From Phycicoccus jejuensis (GTDB lineage: Bacteria; Actinomycetota; Actinomycetes; Actinomycetales; Dermatophilaceae): DNA of 15,137 nt. Location: the NCBI RefSeq assembly GCF_000720925.1, contig NZ_JOEE01000017.1, positions 1 to 15,137 of the forward strand, read 5' to 3'. The notes under the pieces were generated by a model. That model was not told where the DNA came from. It worked only from the letters and a program-made list of their open reading frames with translations, and did no database searches. Positions 6,537-12,222 of this stretch are shown here, piece by piece. The position numbers and the translations under genes are program-made. The first letter of the stretch is position 1. Every line of letters begins with the position of its first letter.

Positions 6537-6736
6537 AAATGGTCGAGAACATCACGCAGGCCATCCTGTCGCCTTCGAGCGAGCCTCGCTGGCCTTGCCC
6601 TGGCAGCTCTAGGGACAGATGCCAGCACTGCGGCGGCTGGATCAGCCTGGGGCACGCACGCGGGTCATCTTGCAGGGAAGAAGCCGATGCTGCACTTCGT
6701 GCGCTTCAAGGACGACCGATATCTGAACGCCGTTAA
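6533..6736 (+). CDS. Small hypothetical cysteine-containing protein (67 aa)
   Basis: ATG 6533 in an ATGA overlap. The protein has cysteines in a pattern that could bind zinc: WPCPGSSRDRCQHCGGW and then SSC about 14 residues on. This is suggestive only. The gene overlaps the next one by 50 bases, unusually long here, so either its last ~17 codons are not native or an indel displaces the end. Function unknown. Confidence 0.5.
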   Translation: MKMVENITQAILSPSSEPRWPCPGSSRDRCQHCGGWISLGHARGSSCREEADAALRALQGRPISERR

Positions 6737-6884
6737 GACGTTCGGCCGACCGGACTTCGTCCATCGGTTCTGGGATCACCGTGCCGTCGCGGAGGTCATG
6801 CCGGGCGACACGGTCGTATTCGCTGAAGGCGATGAGCATCAAGCCGTGGTGACCCACAGCTACGACGACAGCGCGTTCTTTTAG
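6687..6884 (+). CDS. Small hypothetical phage protein (65 aa)
   Basis: ATG 6687 is preceded by the purine-rich AGGGAAGAAG. The protein (MLHFVRFKDDRYLNAVKTFG...) is compact, mixed alpha/beta, with a beta-hairpin-like segment PGDTVVFAEGDEHQAVVTHS, and ends DDSAFF. No family recognised. It is the last + strand gene of the early/accessory side; its stop TAG (6882-6884) overlaps the stop of the convergent minus-strand gene. Confidence 0.6.
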   Translation: MLHFVRFKDDRYLNAVKTFGRPDFVHRFWDHRAVAEVMPGDTVVFAEGDEHQAVVTHSYDDSAFF

Positions 6885-7264
6885 ATGTCTCGGGCGTCGG
6901 TCTTGGGAGGGATGGAGCAGGTAAAGGTGCAGGCGTGCGGGAACCGATAGCTTAGTTCCGTCGCTATGGCTTTGTCGCCATATATCAGCCTGTGGATCGG
7001 CGCGGGCGGGTCGATAACCCACCCGATCAAGAACGCGGCGATGGCTGCCAGAAGAAGCTTCGCGCCTCTTCGTCGGGAGCTGTTCTTGGTGAGTGCGATG
7101 GCCTGATCCGCAATTACGCACTTCGCGTCGTTCAGTTCATGTTCTAATTCAAGGATGATCTCGCGTGCTTTGGAAGATTCCGCGAGCAAAGAGGGTGGGT
7201 CGATCAGCGAAGGATCGACGTTGGGATCATTGGCGTTGAGAGGGAAAAGAACTACTTCGGCCAT
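6881..7264 (-). CDS. Membrane protein with coiled-coil segment (127 aa)
   Basis: From ATG 7264 (MAEVVLFPLNANDPN...). A helical, probably coiled-coil part (KAREIILELEHELNDAKCVIADQ) is followed by a basic SSRRRGAK and one transmembrane segment (LLLAAIAAFLIGWVI, about residues 69-83), then an ~45-residue tail with cysteines. The local RBS is weak. A perfect AGGAGG instead precedes a separate in-line ATG at 7316, whose frame stops after 11 codons, so the native start may be 7316 with an indel between. A GTG at 7279 is a third option. Function unknown; an immunity or host-takeover role is possible but unsupported. Confidence 0.6.
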   Translation of the reverse strand: MAEVVLFPLNANDPNVDPSLIDPPSLLAESSKAREIILELEHELNDAKCVIADQAIALTKNSSRRRGAKLLLAAIAAFLIGWVIDPPAPIHRLIYGDKAIATELSYRFPHACTFTCSIPPKTDARDI

Positions 7265-7280
7265 CACTCTGTTTTCCACA

Positions 7281-7316
7281 CTAGGATTCTTGTTTTTGGA
7301 ACTCCGGTCGGTGCAT
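7281..7316 (-). CDS. 11-codon leader ORF with perfect Shine-Dalgarno
   Basis: ATG 7316 sits 7 bases downstream of AGGAGG (complement of 7324-7329) and encodes MHRPEFQKQES, ending at TAG 7283-7281. It lies just upstream of the 7264 gene. Either it is a leader peptide coupled to that gene, or it is the true N terminus: removing one A from the A5 run (7293-7297) would join it in frame to that protein, as MHRPEFQNKNPSVENRVMAEVV. Confidence 0.4.
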   Translation of the reverse strand: MHRPEFQKQES

Positions 7317-7398
7317 TTGCGCGCCTCCTAAAGTGACGAAATGTAAATCAGCTTGTCGGATGTTTCGCAACACAGAACAATTACGGGTAGTTAACAGG

Positions 7399-7426
7399 AA
7401 AAAGAAACGGCGGCTCAAAGCCGCCG
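7399..7426 (-). terminator. Rho-independent terminator after the repressor operon
   Basis: Stem CGGCGGC / GCCGCCG (7408-7414 and 7420-7426) with loop TCAAA. On the minus strand it is followed by TTTCTTTTT. It lies 32 bases past the stop of the 35-residue peptide gene, so it closes the repressor operon. Confidence 0.85.
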
Positions 7427-7457
7427 CGTGTTGCCGTCGTGCATCAATCAATGGGCG

Positions 7458-7565
7458 CTACGATCCAAACAACCACCCGCTAAGCCATCCCGCAGCCGCA
7501 ACAACGTTCATCCCCACGAACGCCGTGAGCAGCACAACCCCCATCAATATTAGAATACCCTTCAC
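7458..7565 (-). CDS. Very small membrane peptide (35 aa) coupled to the repressor
   Basis: Starts at GTG 7565, whose last bases form the repressor stop (GTGA overlap), and ends TAG at 7460-7458. The peptide starts with MKGILILMGVVLLTAFVG and continues NVVAAAGWLSGWLFGS; it is nearly all hydrophobic with one lysine at the start, so it should be a single-span membrane peptide. The terminator right after it and the overlap with the repressor mean it would be made in lysogens if the repressor is the lysogeny one. An exclusion or membrane toxin/immunity role is conceivable; nothing in the sequence proves it. Confidence 0.6.
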   Translation of the reverse strand: MKGILILMGVVLLTAFVGMNVVAAAGWLSGWLFGS

Positions 7566-7987
7566 GACGCAGAGCGCTTCGTCGACGACTGTTGTTGCGC
7601 TTTGCGTACGAGCTGAAGGATTTGCAACCCCGTCTCGGCGTCGACCTCGGCGTCGACAACGATGCGCGTCTTCCCGTCGAGCGTGCTGGTAGCCTGCGCG
7701 AACTGCGGGACCGATCCGCCCTCACCAGGCGCAGGGGCGATCAGCTCTTCAGGCTTCACGCCGAGCGCCTTGGCGATCAGCATCAGGTTGCGTTGGGTCG
7801 GCTCGTTCTCACCACGGATATAGGCCGTGGGAATATGCCTGCCGATGGTCACGCCCTTCGGGGCATGCCGCTCCATCTCGCGCGCCAGGTCAGCGCCGCT
7901 CCACCCCTTGCCCAACATCAGCCGTTCGACCTTCTTGCCGAACTGCGCTATCCGCTCTTTGTCTGCGGCCGTCATACCTCTACGCAC
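7562..7987 (-). CDS. XRE-family helix-turn-helix repressor, probable lysogeny regulator
   Basis: DNA-binding regulator of 141 residues from GTG 7987, which has AGGAG (complement of 7995-7999) 7 bases upstream; ATG 7975 is a possible alternative. The XRE/HTH_3 domain spans about residues 13-80, with GADLAREMER as first helix and a recognition part near IPTAYIRGENEPTQRNLMLIAKALGVKPEEL. There is no S24/LexA-like autoprotease domain, so induction would not be by RecA-driven self-cleavage of this protein. The C terminus is short, ending QQQSSTKRSAS. It sits with its own promoter and operator-like repeat and is co-transcribed with the 35-residue peptide. It is the best candidate for CI-type repressor here, though a Cro-like role cannot be excluded. 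Confidence 0.8.
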   Translation of the reverse strand: MRRGMTAADKERIAQFGKKVERLMLGKGWSGADLAREMERHAPKGVTIGRHIPTAYIRGENEPTQRNLMLIAKALGVKPEELIAPAPGEGGSVPQFAQATSTLDGKTRIVVDAEVDAETGLQILQLVRKAQQQSSTKRSAS

Positions 7988-8059
7988 AATACGTCTCCTG
8001 TCTCTTCGCCTAAATGCGGCGCTTTGTTTATTCTCGAAATGCAAGTTCTCACAGGGGCC

Positions 8060-8089
8060 GTAATACTACGGAGGCCTGTTAGGTGTCAA
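8060..8089 (-). promoter_or_regulatory. Sigma-70-type promoter of the repressor gene
   Basis: On the minus strand, TTGACA (complement of 8084-8089), an 18-base spacer, then TATTAC (complement of 8060-8065). The -35 is perfect and the -10 matches four of six. The start of transcription would be about 65 bases upstream of the repressor GTG. It overlaps the left arm of the inverted TGTTAGGT repeat. Confidence 0.7.
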
Positions 8090-8108
8090 ACACGACCGAA
8101 ACCTAACA
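8077..8108. promoter_or_regulatory. Inverted repeat TGTTAGGT-N16-ACCTAACA, operator candidate
   Basis: Two perfect 8-base arms (8077-8084 and 8101-8108) flank the -35 region of the repressor promoter. The arm differs by one base from the TGTAAGGT boxes at 4213, 5818 and 10099. Its placement suits autoregulation by the adjacent XRE protein. Confidence 0.6.
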
Positions 8109-8144
8109 CGGTTTCCGAGCTAGGCGGGAGTAGAACAAATACGG

Positions 8145-8175
8145 AAAAAGGCCCTCCCGACTGCTCGGGAGGGCC
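8145..8175 (-). terminator. Strong Rho-independent terminator after the CHAP gene
   Basis: An 11-bp perfect stem GGCCCTCCCGA / TCGGGAGGGCC (8150-8160 and 8165-8175) with loop CTGC; on the minus strand it runs straight into TTTTT. It ends transcription from the 8217-10071 unit before the repressor promoter. Confidence 0.92.
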
Positions 8176-8216
8176 TAATAGACTTTTGGGTTACCGCCTG
8201 GGAGCCGTTGAGGCTG

Positions 8217-8732
8217 TCAGTCTGGAACCACGTACATTGCGATGCGTCTTGCCGGGTAGACCGTCTCGCGGACCCTGCCCTGGTTGTTCCCAGAGACGAG
8301 GATCGGGTTGCCTGCCTGGTCTACGCCCGAGACGATCCCAACGTGGCCGCCACCCCTACGGGCCATCACGGCGATTGCGCCGGGTTGCGGCCCAGATACG
8401 CGGCGGCCGTAGCGTGCGAACGAGAACGCCAGGTCGGAGTTCGTGCCGGTGTGGCCGGTGGCCCTCAGCACGTAGTTGACGAAGCGAGCGCACCAGAGAT
8501 TGGCCCGGCCGTAGATCGCGCCGTTGCCTACCTGGCTGCGAGCTTCAGCAACGAGCGAACTGCCGCCGTGACCAAATAGACTGAAAATGGAATCGGTTGA
8601 ACGGGCGACACGTACGTCGTGGCGAGCAACGGTATGATGTCGAGCATGATGGCTCCTGTGATGGGGTCGCGCTTCGGCGGAAGTCGCGAAGAGGCACAGC
8701 GCGGCAAGCGCCGCGCCGATCAGCTTGCGCAT
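8217..8732 (-). CDS. Sec-exported CHAP/NlpC-P60-like peptidoglycan hydrolase (TIGR02594-like)
   Basis: 171 residues from ATG 8732, RBS AGGAG five bases upstream. A Sec signal peptide covers residues 1-21 (MRKLIGAALAALCLFATSAEA), then a histidine-rich linker (PHHRSHHARHHTVARH), then a cysteine peptidase fold: C81 in NLWCARFVNYVLR, H130 in RGGGHVGIVSG, and N149/N150 as third polar residue. This matches the TIGR02594 group of CHAP-like amidases/endopeptidases found in alphaproteobacteria. It would cut peptide bonds in periplasmic peptidoglycan. It lies outside the lysis cassette, 13 bases after the metallophosphoesterase stop, and ahead of a strong terminator. Lysis, entry or lysogenic-conversion roles are all possible. 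Confidence 0.85.
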   Translation of the reverse strand: MRKLIGAALAALCLFATSAEARPHHRSHHARHHTVARHDVRVARSTDSIFSLFGHGGSSLVAEARSQVGNGAIYGRANLWCARFVNYVLRATGHTGTNSDLAFSFARYGRRVSGPQPGAIAVMARRGGGHVGIVSGVDQAGNPILVSGNNQGRVRETVYPARRIAMYVVPD

Positions 8733-8745
8733 AACGTCTCCTGGG

Positions 8746-10071
8746 TCAGAGATCAGGCGACGGAAGGATCAGGCCGCCTGTGGGTGAGTAGATCGAGCCC
8801 TCTTCGGGCCGACCCACGATGATGGGCTGTTCACGGAGCAGCCCGAGGCGCTCATGCAGAACGACGAAGTTCTGAGACGCGGGCTCCGCGTCGGCGCGAA
8901 TGCTCTTGGCGAACTCGCTGAAGCCGATCAGCGATCCGTTCGCAAAGCCCCACGGCGTAACGAGCCGCGTGTGGAAGTGTCCGCTGAAGATGAACTTGAC
9001 CGGCCTGCGCTGTTGCGCCTCGGTCAGCATCACCTTCTTGTGGCCCTTCACGATGTTCGCTGCGGGGCCGATGAAGCCGGTGCCCCCGCCTGCGCTCATG
9101 CGGTCGCCGTGCGTGAGCAGCGTCGGCCACCCGACGATGTCGAAGTACGCGTCGAACGCCCTGGTCGAATAGAACTTGAAGTTCGGATAGTTCTTCAGCG
9201 ACATCTCGACGAAGTCGAAGACGAGCGTGTCATACGACTGAAGGGCTGCGAGCTTTGCGCGCGGCTTGCCAGGCGTCGAGCGGCCGTGATTGCCGGGCAC
9301 GCCGATGACGATGATCTCGACATCGTGGCCCCAATGCTCTTTCAGTTCGAGCGACCAACGGAGCGCGCCGCTCGCGATGTTCTGCGAGGCCGCTTTGCAC
9401 TGTTCGTACGCGGTGCCGTAGTCGGTCTCCGCCAGCTCGGGATGCAGACCGTGGCCGCTGATGAGATCGCCGCCGAGCAACAGATAGATTCTGAAAGGCG
9501 CTCCGTCTGAGCGCGGCCAGGATGAGGTCGTCAGGATCGAGGCCGTCTCGAACAACCGGCCGAAGCGCTTCCGCGCGATGTCACGGTCGAACATGTTGAC
9601 GCCCATCATCTCTTCGAGGTTCACGACCTCGCCGTCATGGGTGTCGGACAGATGCAGGATGGCAGCCTGTCGGCCACGCTCGCCTTGCTGGAAGACCCAG
9701 GGCTTGCATATCGGCTCGACCGGCTCGAACGATAAGCCGAGGATCGAGGCGCGGTGATCCTCAGCGGCGACCAGACGGGCAGTCAGGTCTTTGAGCTGGC
9801 GCTTCAGGGCCTTCTCGTTCTGCTCGAAACGGTGCTTCTCCGCCAGGTCGAGCCGGACGGGCTCGGGCGCAGGCGGGGGCGTGAGCGGCAGCAAGGAGTC
9901 GACAGGGACAGCCTCGGCGGCTGACACGGCCTTGGTGACGACGCCTGCGGCCTTGAGCATCTTGCGGACGTGATCGCGCGTCAGACCCATCGCGTCGGCT
10001 GTTGCCTGCAAGTCCTTCAGCTCGACGTACTTGGCGAAAATCTCGTTCCGCCGTTTCAGGTTAACGGTCAA
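8746..10071 (-). CDS. HTH-metallophosphoesterase fusion protein
   Basis: A calcineurin-like phosphoesterase with an N-terminal DNA-binding domain, 441 residues from TTG 10071. Residues 18-44 form a helix-turn-helix (DLQATADAMGLTRDHVRKML), 60-72 a proline-rich linker, 76-105 a probable coiled coil. The catalytic domain has the full metal-ligand set: D143 and H145 (HLSDTHDGE), D202 (GGDL), N261 and H262 (GVPGNHG), H321 (LTHGD), H365 and H367 (SGHFHTR). Such enzymes are phosphatases or nucleases; the HTH suggests a nucleic-acid substrate (inference). TTG has GAGGA nine bases upstream. ATG 10086 with a one-base deletion in the C5 run would extend it to MRTTPLTVN. It has its own upstream region after a terminator. 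Confidence 0.87.
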   Translation of the reverse strand: MTVNLKRRNEIFAKYVELKDLQATADAMGLTRDHVRKMLKAAGVVTKAVSAAEAVPVDSLLPLTPPPAPEPVRLDLAEKHRFEQNEKALKRQLKDLTARLVAAEDHRASILGLSFEPVEPICKPWVFQQGERGRQAAILHLSDTHDGEVVNLEEMMGVNMFDRDIARKRFGRLFETASILTTSSWPRSDGAPFRIYLLLGGDLISGHGLHPELAETDYGTAYEQCKAASQNIASGALRWSLELKEHWGHDVEIIVIGVPGNHGRSTPGKPRAKLAALQSYDTLVFDFVEMSLKNYPNFKFYSTRAFDAYFDIVGWPTLLTHGDRMSAGGGTGFIGPAANIVKGHKKVMLTEAQQRRPVKFIFSGHFHTRLVTPWGFANGSLIGFSEFAKSIRADAEPASQNFVVLHERLGLLREQPIIVGRPEEGSIYSPTGGLILPSPDL

Positions 10072-10095
10072 AGGGGGTGGTCCTCATGGGTTCGG

Positions 10096-10138
10096 GACTG
10101 TAAGGTCTGCTATCTCACAGACCTATCGGTTCCGTCAA
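10096..10138 (-). promoter_or_regulatory. Control region of the metallophosphoesterase gene: boxes and a possible promoter
   Basis: It contains GACTGTAAGGTCTG (10096-10109, identical to 4210-4223), with TGTAAGGT at 10099-10106, and an overlapping inverted repeat GGTCTG-N8-CAGACC (10104-10123). On the minus strand TTGACG (complement of 10133-10138) lies 18 bases before GATAGC, a plausible -35 with a poor -10. The repeats would sit over the -10 and start site, a good place for repression. Confidence 0.45.
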
Positions 10139-10157
10139 TTAAATGGCAGTCCACACG

Positions 10158-10191
10158 AAAAGAGGCCCGCAGCCGGTCAGGACTGCGGGCC
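10158..10191 (-). terminator. Rho-independent terminator after the lysis cassette
   Basis: Stem GGCCCGCAG / CTGCGGGCC (10164-10172 and 10183-10191), 10-base loop; on the minus strand followed by TCTTTTC. It lies about 40 bases beyond the Rz1 stop. Confidence 0.85.
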
Positions 10192-10229
10192 GCCTCGGGG
10201 TCTCCGGCAGGTATCCCGTCTGCGCCGGA

Positions 10230-10553
10230 TCACTTCGACTGATAGGCGTTACGCTGATCGGCGAAGCACTCACGGGCCGCAGCGTTGTATTCGTGCTGCT
10301 CGACCATCGCGGCTTGAGTTCGCCTCAGAACGACGCGCCTCATGATCGGCTTGCCGTGTGCGTCGACGACACCAGGGATCGGAACGTCAACGATCAATCG
10401 TTCGCATTCGGAGGGCAGGTCGACTGCCTGCTTTGGACTTAGCGTCCTTGTGTCGCTCGATGTCACGCAGCCACCGAGCGTCAGAGTCGTCAGTGTACTC
10501 AGGAGGACAGGCAGGCTTGCCCGTCGCGGCCTGTAGAAGCTGTTGGTCCTCAT
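10230..10553 (-). CDS. Outer-membrane spanin lipoprotein (Rz1-like)
   Basis: 107 residues from ATG 10553 with AAGGA just upstream. A positively charged start (RPRRAS), hydrophobic stretch and lipobox LTLGGC give a lipidated C29. Mature part is polar (about 79 residues). Its start lies inside the Rz gene in another frame, overlapping by 167 bases, the classic Rz/Rz1 arrangement. With Rz it would fuse the inner and outer membranes at the last step of lysis. It extends well past the Rz stop, so it is partly overlapping rather than fully embedded. Confidence 0.85.
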   Translation of the reverse strand: MRTNSFYRPRRASLPVLLSTLTTLTLGGCVTSSDTRTLSPKQAVDLPSECERLIVDVPIPGVVDAHGKPIMRRVVLRRTQAAMVEQHEYNAAARECFADQRNAYQSK

Positions 10554-10893
10554 AGTCCTTGACCATCTGTTCGAGTTGATCTTTGCGGGAGCTGACCTCG
10601 GACAAGCTCTTGTCGGCTTTCGCCTGCATGTCAGCTTGGATGAGCGCGTCGCGCTTCTGGCGATCCAGCTCAGCTTGCTTCTCGGCGTCGTCCCACTTCC
10701 TTTGCCACGCGGCGTCCTTCGCCTTCACGGCCTCGACGAGATTGCCGTGTTCATGCCAGACGCCGATCCAGAACAGGCAGAACCCGGCGACGAGCGCCGC
10801 GCCTACTGGCGTGGAGATGAAGTCGCAGAAGCCCTTCCAGAGCTTACCGCCGATCAGGCTGATGGCTTGCCAGGTCAGCCAGGCCGGGATCAT
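10387..10893 (-). CDS. Inner-membrane spanin (Rz-like)
   Basis: 168 residues from ATG 10893, RBS GGGAGG, overlapping the endolysin stop as ATGA. One transmembrane segment at about residues 29-46 (VGAALVAGFCLFWIGVW) is followed by a long charged coiled coil (about 55-125, KDAAWQRKWDDAEKQAELDRQKRD...). This is the i-spanin design: N-in membrane anchor and periplasmic coiled coil binding Rz1. Identification rests on topology, the nested lipoprotein gene and its position after the endolysin. Confidence 0.87.
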   Translation of the reverse strand: MIPAWLTWQAISLIGGKLWKGFCDFISTPVGAALVAGFCLFWIGVWHEHGNLVEAVKAKDAAWQRKWDDAEKQAELDRQKRDALIQADMQAKADKSLSEVSSRKDQLEQMVKDYEDQQLLQAATGKPACPPEYTDDSDARWLRDIERHKDAKSKAGSRPALRMRTIDR

Positions 10894-11414
10894 TCGATCC
10901 TCCCGGCCTTCGCTGCGGGAATGCCGTCACTGCACAGCGCGATCTCGTCGATGCGCCGGTTGAGCAGGCCTTGACGGAAGCGGCCCCCAGAGAGGGTGTA
11001 CTTACGCATGCCTTCGCAGGCAGCCTCGTACTCGCGCTTGTTCAGAAGCTCGACGGTGCTCGAATGGCAGAACCGATATTCGCCGACGTTGTAGTTGAAG
11101 TCGATGAACGAGGCGAGCATCTTGGCCGAGATCGGCACGTAGATGCACGACACGGCGCTATTGGCATAGCGGACGAGCTTCTTCGAGAGCATCTGCGTAC
11201 ACTCTCGCGGAGTGAAACGCTGCCCCACTTTCACGGGGCCTTCAGTCTCGCCGTAGCACCAGGTGACCGGCTTGCCCGTTCCGATCTGGTCGATCTTCGC
11301 GGTGTACCAGACGCCTTCGTGCTTCTGCACGCTCGGGATGGCGATGGGGATAGCGGCGGCGATCAGTGCGGCGACCGACATGCCCCCGACGAGTTGGCGC
11401 TTTGTGGGTGCCAT
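10890..11414 (-). CDS. Endolysin, GH24-type lysozyme with SAR-like N terminus
   Basis: Muramidase of 174 residues from ATG 11414, RBS GGAAG. The N terminus (residues about 8-27, LVGGMSVAALIAAAIPIAIP) is a weakly hydrophobic, Ala/Gly-rich signal-anchor-release segment, so export would be Sec-dependent and release tied to membrane depolarisation. The catalytic glutamate is E33 (QKHEGVWYTAKID), with D42 and T51 as partners before WCYGETEG. The gap from D42 to T51 is longer than the usual E-x8-D-x5-T. Later family signatures are VSCIYVPISAKMLASFIDFNYNVG and GLLNRRIDEIALC. It lies between the holin-like gene and the spanins. Confidence 0.9.
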   Translation of the reverse strand: MAPTKRQLVGGMSVAALIAAAIPIAIPSVQKHEGVWYTAKIDQIGTGKPVTWCYGETEGPVKVGQRFTPRECTQMLSKKLVRYANSAVSCIYVPISAKMLASFIDFNYNVGEYRFCHSSTVELLNKREYEAACEGMRKYTLSGGRFRQGLLNRRIDEIALCSDGIPAAKAGRIE

Positions 11415-11415
11415 G

Positions 11416-11640
11416 TCAGTCTTCCTTTTCTTGGGCGATGAATCTCGATGCGAGTGCGCCCACCGTGCAGACGAGCGTGAGCACCGAGAAAAGGTTGTAG
11501 TTGAAGAAGGTCTCGTATCTCGGCAGCACTGCGTTCGCGCCTTCGAACAGACACGACAGGCCGAGGAAGCGCACAGACCAAGAGCGCTTCACCACCCATC
11601 GCCAGTCGGCGACGAGCCGAGCTTCTATTTGCTTGAACAT
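11416..11640 (-). CDS. Holin-like small membrane protein (DUF7940-like)
   Basis: 74 residues from ATG 11640, RBS AGGA. Two hydrophobic segments, about residues 22-39 (SVRFLGLSCLFEGANAVL) and 47-68 (NYNLFSVLTLVCTVGALASRF), joined by a short polar turn, with a charged C-terminal tail. WVVKRSWSVRFLGL is typical of small proteins placed before endolysins in rhizobial phages. Position directly before a SAR endolysin supports a (pin)holin that depolarises the inner membrane. The function is assigned by context and topology. Confidence 0.75.
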   Translation of the reverse strand: MFKQIEARLVADWRWVVKRSWSVRFLGLSCLFEGANAVLPRYETFFNYNLFSVLTLVCTVGALASRFIAQEKED

Positions 11641-11659
11641 GGGTGATCCTTGAATGCAG

Positions 11660-11685
11660 AACGGCCGCCCCGAGGGACGGCCGTT
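11660..11685. terminator. Hairpin between tail and lysis genes
   Basis: AACGGCCG / CGGCCGTT, 8-bp perfect arms (11660-11667, 11678-11685), 10-base loop with further GC pairing. No U-tract follows on either strand beyond TT(T), so it may attenuate rather than end transcription, or separate tail and lysis mRNA. Confidence 0.5.
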
Positions 11686-11712
11686 TCTGCGACTGATAGA
11701 GCTGAGAGGCTG

Positions 11713-12222
11713 TTAGTGCAGCGCCCCTGCGGCCCGGAAGAACGCGTCGATATCCAGCGGCGTCATGTTCTGTGACGTGCAGAAAATCTTCACCATCGGA
11801 TGATTGCGCTCCACGGTCTGTCCGCCGAGCAGGTGCATGCGGGCATCGAACGCGTCGTTCGCCGACATCGCCGCAACCACCGTCTCGATCTTCGCGGGCA
11901 GCGTGCGCCGGTTGTCATAGACCGCGAGCGCTTCGTCCTGCGTGATGATCCCCGCGATGGCGAGCTGTTGGAAGAACTGACGGAGCGAGATGTCGCCGCA
12001 GGGCCAGCCGTACGGGACGAGCTGCGCGCGGATCGTGTCCTCCGTCTGGTTGGCCGCGCCGTTACCCGGCCAGGGCGACGGCACCAGCCCCATCGACTGC
12101 CACGCCTGGAAGGCGGCGTCGCTCGCCGCGACGAGTGACATCGTAGCGGTGCTGTAGATGCGACCGTCTTCCGACAGGAAGTACCAGTTCATCGGGTTGA
12201 AAGGGGTAGAAAACAAGGTCAT
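11713..12222 (-). CDS. Small tail-associated protein (169 aa)
   Basis: From ATG 12222, which overlaps the tail-spike stop as ATGA; AGGAG lies 10 bases upstream. Residues about 10-45 (MNWYFLSEDGRIYSTATMSLV, then ASDAAFQAWQSMGLVPSPWP) fit the short beta-domain of tail-fibre-assembly/XkdW-type proteins. The rest is helical (ISLRQFFQQLAIAGIITQDEALAVYDN...). Position right after a spike gene suggests a chaperone or accessory tail protein. The exact family is not certain. Confidence 0.65.
   Translation of the reverse strand: MTLFSTPFNPMNWYFLSEDGRIYSTATMSLVAASDAAFQAWQSMGLVPSPWPGNGAANQTEDTIRAQLVPYGWPCGDISLRQFFQQLAIAGIITQDEALAVYDNRRTLPAKIETVVAAMSANDAFDARMHLLGGQTVERNHPMVKIFCTSQNMTPLDIDAFFRAAGALH

Noticed and set aside
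7333..7692. A + strand gene across the repressor operon terminator
   Set aside because: It reads through a strong minus-strand hairpin and overlaps the repressor and the 35-residue peptide, with shadow-like composition.
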